From a virus, in IMG/VR virus record IMGVR_UViG_3300008259_000185, positions 1 through 22,824 of that record: a stretch of DNA of 22,824 nucleotides. One strand, given 5' to 3'. Each line of letters opens with the position of its first letter. Position 1 is the first letter of the stretch. Made by a program: the position numbers and the translations under genes. The notes beneath the pieces are model-generated. The model searched no databases and was not told the DNA's origin. It worked only from the letters and a program-made list of their open reading frames with translations. Positions 5,405 to 13,450 of the stretch are shown here, piece after piece.

Positions 5405-7537
5405 CTATACTCGCGCAACTCGCTTATCTTGGAATCGAACAAAACTATTGTCTTGTATTCGTATTTCTGTGGGTCCTATTGCAGGAGCTCCACCGCCGCC
5501 TCCTGACACATTGGTGACGACCGTACTGCCACCGCCACCTGTTGGTGCTACCATGGCAGGTATTGAATTTTCTGTTGCCGTTGATACCATCCCTGCTGTA
5601 TCTCCAGGTGCGCCTTCTATGGAAGCATTTGACATATCTCTTGCTGCCAATCCGGCATCTATGGCAGCACTTGCTGCCGTGCCTATGCCAGGCACTGTTG
5701 ATGCAGCACCTGAGGCAACTTCCCCTAAGGCACCTTTCCAATCACCTGATAGTAATCGTGATGCTCCAAATCCCAATCCTGCCACTAATCCTATACCTGG
5801 TATTTTCTTTAGTAGTGATTTACCTAATGCTTTGGCACCTACTTTACCTGCTGCTCGCGCACCTAATCCACCTGCAACTCTGGACGCCAAAGGTGCTGCG
5901 CGTGATAGTAATGATCCTCCCTTGCTCATTAATCTTGAGGATCCGCGCATTAAACTTCCCCCTAATCCCTTGGTCTTTGAGAGCATTCTTCCTCCCAAGC
6001 GATCCATAATCATTTGTCCCATTCCACCACCACCTGATTGTTGTTCTGCACTGGCCACTTGTTGTGCTTCTGCACTTCCCACTTTTGCGGATTGAACAGC
6101 TTCTACTTGCCCCTTCACTTCTTCGTTGGTGAGTGTAGATTGCCCTGAATCTTCTTCACTATCACGTTCTTTATCAATTTTTGCACTAGTCCCTGTATTA
6201 TCAGCAATTTTTTCTAAGGCACTAAGAATATTGCTTTGTACTTTACCTTGTTCTTCTAATGCAGACAACAATTCAGTAGGAGCAGCAATGCTTTCCGCTG
6301 TTCTTTCTATCGGAGAAATTCTTCCTTCTTCTGCTGCCATTTGTTCCAATTCTTTTATACTGGTCTTTTTTAATTCAGAAGATGAAAGACCCAATTGTTG
6401 ATTCAATTCATCCTTACTGAACAATCCTCTGCCTGATGTGCGTGCAGTTTCTTTACTGATATACTGTCCAGTATCAGTGTCCCGATATTTACCACCCTTG
6501 TCACGTTGTAGACTACCTTCCACGATGCCACGAATTACTGATACTTCTTGTAGCAGAGATTGTAGTGTTACTAGTACAGCACTATCTTCAGATGCATTTT
6601 CTGTGGCATCACCTATTGCATCCGCCATATCAGAAGTAGTTTCAGGATTTACAGAACCTTGTTCCATTCTACCCATTAATCCTTGTAACTCCTCTTGCTG
6701 ACGCATTGCCTCACGTTCAGATTCTATGAGTTGTGCGTTACTAGGAGCTTTTTTATCAGGTTCCAATAGAACACTACCAAAGGCTTGCATGAATCCTTTA
6801 CCGGTCGTCACCTTCTTTAAGTTGCCCGTGAGCATATCTTTATATGATTGTCCTTCTTCGGGATTCCAACTTAATCCAGGTGCAAACTTTCGTAAAGCGG
6901 CTGTGGTGTCACCCTTAATGGCATCCATCATGGTAAGACGCTTTTCTTCAGGTTCTTGCATCTTGTTCTGTATTTCTTCAGACAACTTTTTCTGCGTTTC
7001 TAGAGACTTTGTTAAGCGTTCTTTATCTTTCTTCAATGTTGTTAATTCCACAACACGCGCTTCAAGGTCTCTCTTGATTTCTTCTTTTTCTTTCTCTGTG
7101 ACAGTTTTATCTTCTTGTGCCTTTTCTTGCCAGTATTTCAGATAACGAACTTCTTCTTCTTTACTTTCCACTTCTTTCTCATTGACGACAATATCCTTCT
7201 CCACCTTTTCTGTTTGCTTTTCGGTTTGTACAACCATTTTTGCAAACATGGTTCGTAATTCTTCTCTGTCTTTGGTTGTATCACCTTGACTGGTTGCCAT
7301 TTTTTTCAAGGCGTTAAGCATGTCTTGAAAAATCTTCTTCTGTTCATCTGAAAAGTCTACTTCGTTTTGAACAGATAAGTTTTCAATTATTGAACCAATA
7401 CTGGTTGACATTTGCCCAGCAAATTCCATGTTTCTTTGCAAGTTGTCAGCAGGCGAGGTTTTTAACATACTTGCCTGTAGATTTTTTGCAATCTCATCCT
7501 TTGTTTTATTTGCCTTGGGCTTACTTTTACGAGCCAT
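5405..7537 (-). CDS. Probable tape measure protein / baseplate hub (gp29 counterpart)
   Basis: A 710-residue protein with no close sequence match that I recognise to T4 gp29 (590 residues) but with the features of a tape measure. Residues 90-200 are a highly charged coiled coil. About 525-640 is a Gly/Ala-rich hydrophobic stretch (KKIPGIGLVAGLGFGASRLL, then SGDWKGALGE and TVPGIGTAAS) typical of phage tape measures. The end is Gly-rich with a short beta segment (PTEIRIQDNSFVRFQDKRVA). In long-tailed phages this gene follows the two tail assembly chaperones, as it does here after gp26 and the frameshifted ORF. It would set tail length and sit inside the tube, anchored in the hub. TAGGA stands upstream of the ATG at 7537. 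It could instead be another hub protein. Confidence 0.65.
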   Translation of the reverse strand: MARKSKPKANKTKDEIAKNLQASMLKTSPADNLQRNMEFAGQMSTSIGSIIENLSVQNEVDFSDEQKKIFQDMLNALKKMATSQGDTTKDREELRTMFAKMVVQTEKQTEKVEKDIVVNEKEVESKEEEVRYLKYWQEKAQEDKTVTEKEKEEIKRDLEARVVELTTLKKDKERLTKSLETQKKLSEEIQNKMQEPEEKRLTMMDAIKGDTTAALRKFAPGLSWNPEEGQSYKDMLTGNLKKVTTGKGFMQAFGSVLLEPDKKAPSNAQLIESEREAMRQQEELQGLMGRMEQGSVNPETTSDMADAIGDATENASEDSAVLVTLQSLLQEVSVIRGIVEGSLQRDKGGKYRDTDTGQYISKETARTSGRGLFSKDELNQQLGLSSSELKKTSIKELEQMAAEEGRISPIERTAESIAAPTELLSALEEQGKVQSNILSALEKIADNTGTSAKIDKERDSEEDSGQSTLTNEEVKGQVEAVQSAKVGSAEAQQVASAEQQSGGGGMGQMIMDRLGGRMLSKTKGLGGSLMRGSSRLMSKGGSLLSRAAPLASRVAGGLGARAAGKVGAKALGKSLLKKIPGIGLVAGLGFGASRLLSGDWKGALGEVASGAASTVPGIGTAASAAIDAGLAARDMSNASIEGAPGDTAGMVSTATENSIPAMVAPTGGGGSTVVTNVSGGGGGAPAIGPTEIRIQDNSFVRFQDKRVARV

Positions 7538-7549
7538 GGTGGATTCCTA

Positions 7550-7732
7550 TTAGTATTGTTGATTCTTTTTTTGAGCCTTTTTTTCTAAATGACGTATTAA
7601 CATACCAACGTACACATCTCTTTCCCATGGCATCATATTCTCTAGCTCAGATAAAGAATATTGATGTTCTTGCATCAATATGAAATTTGTTTCGTAATAA
7701 TTGATGACAGAATCATGAGAAAGAGTTAAACG
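7550..7732 (-). CDS. gp51-like ORF in the -1 frame, probably expressed as a gp26-gp51 frameshift fusion
   Basis: On the minus strand the frame opens after a TGA inside the end of gp26 and runs to a TAA at 7550-7552. From the predicted shift point it encodes 60 residues: RLTLSHDSVINYYETNF, then SLSELENMMPWERDVYVGML and a basic tail. The YYETNF and MPWERDVY stretches resemble gp51-type and T-domain tail chaperone sequences. There is no ATG, GTG or TTG before the conserved N-terminal part. The first ATG (7675-7673) would remove 19 of the 60 residues and has no Shine-Dalgarno. A -1 slip on the heptamer in gp26 would join 231 residues of gp26 to these 60, giving 291. T4 also places gene 51 directly after gene 26. 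The frameshift is inferred, not shown. Confidence 0.7.
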   Translation of the reverse strand, partial: RLTLSHDSVINYYETNFILMQEHQYSLSELENMMPWERDVYVGMLIRHLEKKAQKKNQQY

Positions 7733-8424
7733 AAAAAATTGACTATCTCATTGATGTTTACAATATTATTTCTTGCACACTTTGGGCATGCAAAACGAAT
7801 ATCGTGATGAATTGCTGGCATTGTGTCAAAAAACAATTTCATCATTTCAAACTGTGTACTTGTCACATTGTCAACAAATTCACGAAAATCTTCTTGTGTA
7901 GCATTTTCTCTGTTGTATACTTCTTCGTTCGTCTGAATAGTTTCAATACAGTGTGCCACCATATCGTAGATGTCATCAACCGTAGCATCTGGATTTGATA
8001 ACAATGCCAAATGTTCAATTTTTGGATATCGCATCATCACAATTAAATCTTTCGATAACTCTAACCGATTGGTATGATGTTCATTGTATAACACTTCCAC
8101 TTGATTGATATCAATTGTTGATGATGTTGAATGTTTACAATTACCACAGATGAGATTAAATTCAATGATTTCACCCACAGATTTTCCACGTATTTCTAAA
8201 AATAATTTCTGTACGTCAACCATAGAATGAGTATCACATGACACTGTTCCGTTTGTACACGCCAATACAGCTTCATTTAATGCACGCAACACGGCATTTC
8301 TATCACCACTTTCAGATGCCAATAACAATAATTTTTCTTCTCTCATGACAAACGGACGAAACGTCACTTTTTGTTTTGACACGGGTAATGTAGTTTCAAA
8401 AGTTGGTAAATGATTTATTTTCAT
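7726..8424 (-). CDS. 26: gp26-like baseplate hub assembly protein / tape measure chaperone
   Basis: A 232-residue protein of the T4_baseplate (gp26) family. Its N-terminal LPVSKQKVTFRPFVMREEKLLLLA is characteristic (about residues 13-36). Two CxxC pairs, C93/C96 (CGNC) and C213/C216 (CPKC), probably form a zinc ribbon. T4 gp26 is needed for hub assembly and is not abundant in virions. By position (before gp51 and the tape measure) it is the counterpart of the G chaperone of other long-tailed phages. Its last codons AAT TTT TTC GTT TAA contain a -1 slippery heptamer, so two products are expected: a 232-residue form and a longer fusion. An ATAGGAT site precedes the ATG, and a late promoter lies at 8461-8468. 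Confidence 0.85.
   Translation of the reverse strand: MKINHLPTFETTLPVSKQKVTFRPFVMREEKLLLLASESGDRNAVLRALNEAVLACTNGTVSCDTHSMVDVQKLFLEIRGKSVGEIIEFNLICGNCKHSTSSTIDINQVEVLYNEHHTNRLELSKDLIVMMRYPKIEHLALLSNPDATVDDIYDMVAHCIETIQTNEEVYNRENATQEDFREFVDNVTSTQFEMMKLFFDTMPAIHHDIRFACPKCARNNIVNINEIVNFFV
7732..7738 (-). other. Putative -1 ribosomal frameshift site (T TTT TTC)
   Basis: On the minus strand the gp26 codons AAT TTT TTC place the heptamer T TTT TTC in the X XXY YYZ register used for -1 slippage. It stands two codons before the gp26 stop. A slip moves translation into the gp51-like frame at CGT. Downstream I see only a short ATGA/TCAT hairpin as a possible stimulator. Confidence 0.65.
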
Positions 8425-8432
8425 AATTTATC

Positions 8433-8996
8433 CTATGTTGTAATGTTTTCAACCGTCCAATATTTATAGGCAAATCCAATATTCAAACGATGAATTCCTA
8501 CAGCAGAATATGATGTCTGCATCAAATTCATTGACTTAGGAAATGCCTCATGCAATTTCACTTTATATCGTGTTGTTTCTTTGTATCCCTGAACAGGCGT
8601 GGGACCAATGGGACCTTCATGTACAGCTTCAATAATGATGTCACCGATGATGTCTCTGTATGGTGCCACTTCACGGGAAGTGCCAATAATGGCATTCATC
8701 CAATCATCAAAAAACTTTTTCACCTTCCATTCAGAGTCTACAAAAAATGTAAAGTTGGCTGACTCTCCAAAAAAGTCAACCGCAGAAGGACGTTGAATGT
8801 TTAGATTGTGTATTCGTGCTGGTCGTGTAATAATGGTTTTACCCGGAAACGCGGCTTCTTCACAAAACAATGTGAGTAGCTGGTCAGCGGGTGCTGTAAC
8901 TATGTTGGGTTTGGAAACAATAGTTACAGAAAATTTTTCAGATTTTGCCAATCCTTTGGCACGTACTACTGTGAGAAAATTTTCTATACTAGGCAT
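8433..8996 (-). CDS. Tail-tube-fold protein, probable gp54-like tube initiator
   Basis: A 187-residue protein with the layout of phage tube proteins. An N-terminal strand (KFSVTIVSKPN) is followed by LFCEEAAFPGKTIITRPARI (residues near 43-62), where gp19-type proteins have a C/A-x-A-x-LPG stretch. Next come FTFFVDSEWKVKKFFDDWM, as in gp19's FVDW region, and a C-terminal beta pair (YKVKLHEAFPKSMNLM, LNIGFAYKYW). T4 gp19 is 163 residues and gp54 is 320. Because it lies with hub genes rather than the sheath gene, a tube initiator or hub ring role is more likely than the main tube. It overlaps the upstream gene by 8 nt. A late promoter for gp26 is embedded near its 3' end. Confidence 0.6.
   Translation of the reverse strand: MPSIENFLTVVRAKGLAKSEKFSVTIVSKPNIVTAPADQLLTLFCEEAAFPGKTIITRPARIHNLNIQRPSAVDFFGESANFTFFVDSEWKVKKFFDDWMNAIIGTSREVAPYRDIIGDIIIEAVHEGPIGPTPVQGYKETTRYKVKLHEAFPKSMNLMQTSYSAVGIHRLNIGFAYKYWTVENITT
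8461..8468 (-). promoter_or_regulatory. T4-type late promoter (TATAAATA) for gp26-gp51-tape measure
   Basis: On the minus strand an exact TATAAATA lies within the last codons of the tube-fold gene (in the codons for YKY). The expected start near 8455 gives a leader of about 30 nt with an AGGAT site before the gp26 ATG at 8424. The position just ahead of a gene supports function; coincidence with coding sequence is possible. Confidence 0.65.
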
Positions 8997-9576
8997 CTAT
9001 GTTTTGTTTGGAGAGTTGATAGACAGATGATTTAGTTTCTCCTTGGAATGATTCAACAGGAAGAAATATAGCAGCACGCCAATCTTGAGGATTTATCTCA
9101 AGGAAACGAGATTGTATATTGGGATATAGATATCGTTTCACACAAGGTTTTGCTTCTGGGAACCGAGAAAAATTCCCAATAATATTCCAAGACATACGGA
9201 GTTGTGTGGTATTTGAAATGGTGGGTTTATCCGCCAATTTCATTAGTTCATCTAACAACTTCATACGCAAGAGTGGTGGTAGATAATGTAAGTTCAATCC
9301 CAAGAACCCCCCTTTAATCACGTTGAAGGGCATCACCAAGGGAAACTCATCATAATAGGGAAGTTTTGCTGCCATTTTAGGATTATACATGAACAAGTAC
9401 ATTCGTCCAGGTTCTATGTTACTTGTCAACTTACCTATGCCCGATTCCAATGCCTTGTTCGCAGTCATGGTATTCAATCCCAACTTTCGTATTTGCGCTT
9501 GATACCATTGGTAGGATTTCACACCCTTCCCATCAGGTCTCATTTGCTCAAATGGATTCTGTTTCTTAGATTTCAT
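8989..9576 (-). CDS. Conserved structural-region protein of unknown function
   Basis: A 195-residue protein. A central block, IEPGRMYLFMYNPKMAAKLP, then YYDEFPLVMPF and GGFLGLNLHYLPPLLRMKLL (about residues 54-108), has the look of a protein I associate with structural gene clusters of marine T4-like phages, but I cannot assign a T4 gene number. The N-terminus is basic, with SYQWYQAQIRKLG. There is no membrane segment or catalytic motif. It lies between gp4 and the tube-fold gene, overlapping the latter by 8 nt, so a tail or hub assembly role is inferred. No strong Shine-Dalgarno precedes the ATG. T4 gp28 (hub distal subunit) occupies a similar neighbourhood but I see no motif linking them. 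Confidence 0.75.
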   Translation of the reverse strand: MKSKKQNPFEQMRPDGKGVKSYQWYQAQIRKLGLNTMTANKALESGIGKLTSNIEPGRMYLFMYNPKMAAKLPYYDEFPLVMPFNVIKGGFLGLNLHYLPPLLRMKLLDELMKLADKPTISNTTQLRMSWNIIGNFSRFPEAKPCVKRYLYPNIQSRFLEINPQDWRAAIFLPVESFQGETKSSVYQLSKQNIDA

Positions 9577-9658
9577 AAAGTGGTGAAATTGGGGGCTTGA
9601 CTACTACTTGACAAGGTGATAAATTCACTATGTTAGGGATGAATAGATAATTCTGTTA

Positions 9659-10126
9659 CTATTTATCTCTGTTCTGTAAAAGCCCTAAGTCTTTCTCCGT
9701 GATGAGCATAAATTCCCATCCGTATTGAGCAGCAGCTTTACGCGCCGCTTCCCATTTGGCATTGTTCACAGCCCATTGTACAACCTCACTAATAAATCGC
9801 TTCGTTTTTTTACTAGGGATTTGAGGTTCTTGCGTGAATCGAAATGGCTTCACTTCAATCAAATACTTTTTTATAGTACCATTCTTAGTTTTTACTTTGA
9901 TGAAGAAATCCACAAAATATCGGTGAATTTTATTGTCTACTGGGCTTAAATATGGGACGACAATTTCTTCTGATCCCCATTCTATTACACCTTCGTTGAA
10001 ATCACACCATTTCATAAATCGCACTTCATAACTGCTACGATAAATGATGTTTGTGACATCCCCACGATATTTGCGGGGATTTTTTGGTGTATATTTGCCT
10101 TTGTATGTATCTTTAGTATAAGCCAT
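9659..10126 (-). CDS. 4: gp4-like head completion protein (nuclease-like fold)
   Basis: A 155-residue protein close in length to T4 gp4 (150). The start, KGKYTPKNPRKYRGD, then NIIYRSSYEVRFMKWCDFNE and WGSEEIVVPY, matches the family. The spaced acidic residues in SSYE, YFVDFF and LIEVKP have the E...D...ExK layout of PD-(D/E)xK nucleases, as in TnsA-like proteins. T4 gp4 (also called gp50) acts after DNA packaging to make heads competent for tail joining. It is the first gene of the leftward block. A TCTAAATA motif 32 nt upstream on the minus strand is the likely promoter. Confidence 0.88.
   Translation of the reverse strand: MAYTKDTYKGKYTPKNPRKYRGDVTNIIYRSSYEVRFMKWCDFNEGVIEWGSEEIVVPYLSPVDNKIHRYFVDFFIKVKTKNGTIKKYLIEVKPFRFTQEPQIPSKKTKRFISEVVQWAVNNAKWEAARKAAAQYGWEFMLITEKDLGLLQNRDK
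9660..9667 (-). promoter_or_regulatory. Candidate late promoter (GATAAATA), one mismatch
   Basis: On the minus strand GATAAATA differs from the late core at the first base. It overlaps the end of gp4 and would start transcription near 9654, about 78 nt before the next gene (9576). The 82-nt gap between the two genes holds no terminator that I can see. Confidence 0.4.
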
Positions 10127-10133
10127 ATAAATA
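10126..10133 (+). promoter_or_regulatory. T4-type late promoter (TATAAATA) for the rightward baseplate operon
   Basis: An exact TATAAATA on the plus strand ends 31 nt before the gp48 ATG. Its first base is shared with the start codon of the divergent gp4. The expected transcript starts near 10139. Confidence 0.75.
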
Positions 10134-10157
10134 ATAGGTAAACGTTCTTCACGGGAT

Positions 10158-10165
10158 TATTTAGA
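10158..10165 (-). promoter_or_regulatory. Candidate late promoter (TCTAAATA) for the leftward block
   Basis: On the minus strand TCTAAATA, with one mismatch to the late core, ends 31 nt before the gp4 ATG. Its first base pairs with the A of the gp48 start codon. It mirrors the plus-strand promoter almost exactly. Confidence 0.55.
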
Positions 10166-11286
10166 TGGCGCAAATTCCATTAGCACCAAACAGAAACAGA
10201 GATGCCACACAGGATTCAAGTGTCCGCCAACAGCGCATCCCAGAAGGATACCGCGAGGCGTTAACACAAGGTGCCATTCGTCAGAATGAGTCACGAAACA
10301 CATTTCGTTCAACCCAACAACTTCGATATCCCAAAGAAACCGGATTGTTAGCAGAACAACCCCATTGGTTGAAAATTCTTATTCGCGTGCGTGAACAAAA
10401 TAGCCAAGCCACTGGAGGCAATGTTGTGGGTGGCACATATACAGAAACAAGTGCTCGTAGAGTTAGTGGTGAAAATGCTACAGCAATAGCAGCAACTGTG
10501 GGAGCGGCATCGGGAGCCTCACGCCCTACAGGGGGATTAATCGGAAAAATCCCATTACTAAATTTTGCAACTAAGGCGGTGAAGGGTGTGACGGGCGCAG
10601 CAGCAGGTGCCTTGGCAACCGCCGCATCAGGTAGTAACAAATCAACAACATTATCAACATCAATATGTTTAGGCTTACAAGAACCCCCAAAAGCTGATTA
10701 TTCTGTGGAATGGGAAGAACAAGCATTGGGTTCTGTGTTGAGTGGGGGTAGTCAAGGATTGTTTAATACGGCAAAAGGTTTGGCGGGTGAAACATTACGT
10801 AGACAGATTAATCCGGGTAAGATAGGTGAAATTGCAGGCGTTGACCAAGCGGCAGCAACTGCTGCTGTAGATAAATCGTTAGGAAAAATTCGTAATCCTT
10901 ATCGTGAACAAATTTTCAAACAAGTGAATTTTCGAGAATTCACCTTTGAGTATACATTCTTACCTGAAAGTGTGCAAGAAGCAGAACAGGTTTTAGCAAT
11001 ATTAAAAGTTCTTCGTCAAAACATGTTACCCGAAGTTGCACAAAATAGTTTCTATATGATATATCCTGCAGAATTCTCATTGTATTACATGTACAAAGAA
11101 AACATCAATCCCCATGTGCACCAATTCAGTGATTGTGTACTCACTTCAATGTCAGTGAAATATGGTGGTCAAGATTTCGTGACGTTTAAAGGGACGCCAG
11201 GATTGCCCGCTGAAGTTACCATGACATTGAAGTTTAAGGAAATTGTTCCCATCACAGGTGATAGAGTTTACGGAGAAAATCTATAA
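10165..11286 (+). CDS. 48: gp48-like baseplate tail tube cap
   Basis: A 373-residue protein; T4 gp48 has 364. The conserved part is residues 245-373: NPYREQIFKQVNFREFTFEY, then FLPESVQEAEQVLAILKVLR, YPAEFSLYYMYKE, and a final CVLTSMSVKYG with TLKFKEI, as in the gp48/gp54 tube-like family. The N-terminal 90 residues are polar. Residues 105-170 are Ala/Gly-rich and look like a low-complexity insertion. The protein caps the hub and starts tube polymerisation in T4. The stop and the gp53 start overlap (TAATG). It is the first gene of the rightward late operon. Confidence 0.85.
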   Translation: MAQIPLAPNRNRDATQDSSVRQQRIPEGYREALTQGAIRQNESRNTFRSTQQLRYPKETGLLAEQPHWLKILIRVREQNSQATGGNVVGGTYTETSARRVSGENATAIAATVGAASGASRPTGGLIGKIPLLNFATKAVKGVTGAAAGALATAASGSNKSTTLSTSICLGLQEPPKADYSVEWEEQALGSVLSGGSQGLFNTAKGLAGETLRRQINPGKIGEIAGVDQAAATAAVDKSLGKIRNPYREQIFKQVNFREFTFEYTFLPESVQEAEQVLAILKVLRQNMLPEVAQNSFYMIYPAEFSLYYMYKENINPHVHQFSDCVLTSMSVKYGGQDFVTFKGTPGLPAEVTMTLKFKEIVPITGDRVYGENL

Positions 11287-12035
11287 TGCTACGAGGACTG
11301 CCACAAATTGTTGTACCAGTTTCAACATTTACTGGAACTGATACACAACTATCCGGTGTGATTACCATCACGGAAAAGCAGATTACAGGAGTCAATACAA
11401 AGTTCATTGAAGAAATTGTAATTGGTGCTGAGTTATATGTTAATGATGTTATGGTGGGCATCATCTCTCGCATTGAATCAGATGTGTTATGTTTTCTAGA
11501 AGAACCTGCATCTGATACATATACAGGTGTTGCAACAATTCGAAATTTTCAAGTAAGTGATACAGGACGTCCAATTACAATATCAGACATCTTGTATCGC
11601 ATTGCAATCAATAAAGACTTTTCACGCAAAGCATCTTTTTTGATGCCCTATACTGTAGTTGAAGGTGATACACCTGAAATTGTTTCCTTTAAGTTTTATG
11701 GGACACCATTATATCATTGGGTAATCCTAATCATCAATGACATTGTGAATCCCCGCGAAGAATGGCCCTTGTCAGAAAAACAACTACTAGAAAAAATTGC
11801 ACTACAGTATCCTGATGATTTACCATCCGATGTGTATGAGTGGAGAGAAATAAATTATGGATACGTTGTAGATTATAACGCAGGATTGGCGGCGCAACAA
11901 CAAATATATTCTGTTTCAATCTATGATTATGAAACAGAAAAAAATGAAGCAAAGCGTACCATTAAGGTACTAGACCCCAATTTCATTACTGATTTCATTA
12001 CAGCATATTCACGAGCATATACTGATATAACATAA
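11286..12035 (+). CDS. 53: gp53-like baseplate wedge protein with extra N-terminal beta domain
   Basis: A 249-residue protein; T4 gp53 has 196. Residues 96-160 carry the wedge signature: DILYRIAINKDFSRKASFL, then the LysM-like YTVVEGDTPEIVSFKFYGTP and LYHWVILIINDI. In T4, gp53 joins gp6, gp7, gp8, gp10 and gp25 wedges and clamps them around the hub. Residues 1-85 form an added beta-rich domain (ITGVNTKFIEEIVIGAELYV, VMVGIISRIESD) of a kind seen in phage baseplate and fibre proteins. It overlaps gp48 by one base (TAATG) and ends 2 nt before gp27. Confidence 0.85.
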   Translation: MLRGLPQIVVPVSTFTGTDTQLSGVITITEKQITGVNTKFIEEIVIGAELYVNDVMVGIISRIESDVLCFLEEPASDTYTGVATIRNFQVSDTGRPITISDILYRIAINKDFSRKASFLMPYTVVEGDTPEIVSFKFYGTPLYHWVILIINDIVNPREEWPLSEKQLLEKIALQYPDDLPSDVYEWREINYGYVVDYNAGLAAQQQIYSVSIYDYETEKNEAKRTIKVLDPNFITDFITAYSRAYTDIT

Positions 12036-12037
12036 TT

Positions 12038-13450
12038 ATGGCAAATCCTATAGATGCCCCAGCGTTAAATCCTGGGTCTGTTAACATTAAAGAGGTCACA
12101 TTGTTCAAGGCGGGACAGGAATATCCATTAAAGGATTTCATTGTTGAACTATCTGTGTTTGAAGATATGTTTTCCAATACCATGTCAGCTACAATGATTT
12201 TATCTGACGGATTAAATTTGGTGGGATCACTTCCTATTACAGGCGGTGAGATTATTAATATTTCATATACTGTACCAGGATTTGAAGATTCACAAATTTT
12301 TGGTCGTGCCTTTTATGTGTTTGCTGTTCGTGATAGATTTCCCTCAAGCACAGACCGTCAACAAATGTACATGTTATCTCTCATGTCATTGGAAGCAGCT
12401 GTAGATTCTGTTACTGTTGTTTCAAAAAAATATACAGGTAAACCTAGTGAAATTGCAAAACAGATATTTGATGAATATCTTTCAATGCCTCGTTTTTGGA
12501 GCAAAGAGTACGATATGCCTGCTGGATTAAGTGACGAAGAAACATTGACACGTCCTGCATGGAAAAAATCAGTACCGCAGCAAAATAGAACATCATTACA
12601 ATTGATGCCAAACTCAGAGTCTAAAAATAAAGTTACCTGGGTTGTACCCATGTGGAGTCCAATGAAGTGTATCAATTGGTTGGCAAATCGTCATCTCGAT
12701 GAAGGTAGTAAAGCAGCCAACACCTTGGCATGGGAATCATCACAACAATTTTATTTTGCGACTGTTGATAGCATATTCAAAGCTCAAGAAAATGTGAATG
12801 AGCGCAAGGTGTATTATTACGGATTTGATGATGCCATGATTGAACGTATTACAAAAAATAATTCTACAAAAAATACGTTGATAGAAGGATACAAGAAGGT
12901 GGAAAATGTTGCCATACCCACAAACTATGACATTCTTCGTAGTCAAGAAATGGGACATTATTCATCAACAATGCACGTGTTCGATGTGGTCACTAAAAAG
13001 TATGATGAATATGTGTTTGATTACATCAACAACTATTCACAGTTTGAACACTTACATGGCAAAACAAATCCCACGTTTCCGTCACAACAACTACGAAATG
13101 TTCATTCATATGTAACATTCCGTCCTAAGCATAAGAAAATTTTCAATGATTTTGAAGACCCAAAATTTGAAGATTGGGTTCTACAGAGAACAAGTTTACT
13201 ATACGATATTAGTAATTTGAAAATTGAAATCACAGTTCCTGGTTTGGCAGGAACACAGGCAGGTGAAGTTGTACAATTCTATTATCCAAAAATGGCAGCA
13301 AAGGGTAGTGATGAAAATGTTGAGAATTTGATTGATAGATATCTATCAGGAAGTTATCTGGTGACTGCTGTACGTCATATTATTGCGCGAGATAAGTATA
13401 CAATGAAATTGGAAATGGTAAAAGAATCACTTGCTTCAGGATTAGGATAA
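12038..13450 (+). CDS. 27: gp27-like baseplate hub subunit
   Basis: A 470-residue protein in the gp27 position, just before the gp5 OB-fold gene. Residues 15-110 (NIKEVTLFKAGQEYPLKDFI, VFEDMFSNTMSATMILSDGL, then GEIINISYTVPGF) match the start of tail hub proteins with two tube-like domains. WSPMKCINWLANRHL (about residues 206-220) and the C-terminal TVPGLAGTQAGEVVQFYYPK with GSYLVTAVRHII are also typical. The gp27 trimer links the sixfold tube to the threefold gp5 needle. The stop overlaps the next start (TAATG), so translation is coupled with its structural partner. Confidence 0.85.
   Translation: MANPIDAPALNPGSVNIKEVTLFKAGQEYPLKDFIVELSVFEDMFSNTMSATMILSDGLNLVGSLPITGGEIINISYTVPGFEDSQIFGRAFYVFAVRDRFPSSTDRQQMYMLSLMSLEAAVDSVTVVSKKYTGKPSEIAKQIFDEYLSMPRFWSKEYDMPAGLSDEETLTRPAWKKSVPQQNRTSLQLMPNSESKNKVTWVVPMWSPMKCINWLANRHLDEGSKAANTLAWESSQQFYFATVDSIFKAQENVNERKVYYYGFDDAMIERITKNNSTKNTLIEGYKKVENVAIPTNYDILRSQEMGHYSSTMHVFDVVTKKYDEYVFDYINNYSQFEHLHGKTNPTFPSQQLRNVHSYVTFRPKHKKIFNDFEDPKFEDWVLQRTSLLYDISNLKIEITVPGLAGTQAGEVVQFYYPKMAAKGSDENVENLIDRYLSGSYLVTAVRHIIARDKYTMKLEMVKESLASGLG

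Noticed and set aside
5448-6095. Long plus-strand ORFs (including one at 5542-6009) opposite the 3' part of the tape measure gene
   Set aside because: They are antisense to an Ala/Gly-rich coding region, give Pro- or Leu-rich low-complexity proteins, and lack ribosome sites.
7673-7675. Internal ATG as an independent start for the gp51-like ORF
   Set aside because: It would drop the conserved RLTLSHDSVINYYETNF part and has no Shine-Dalgarno; the frameshift explains the layout better, though this start cannot be excluded.
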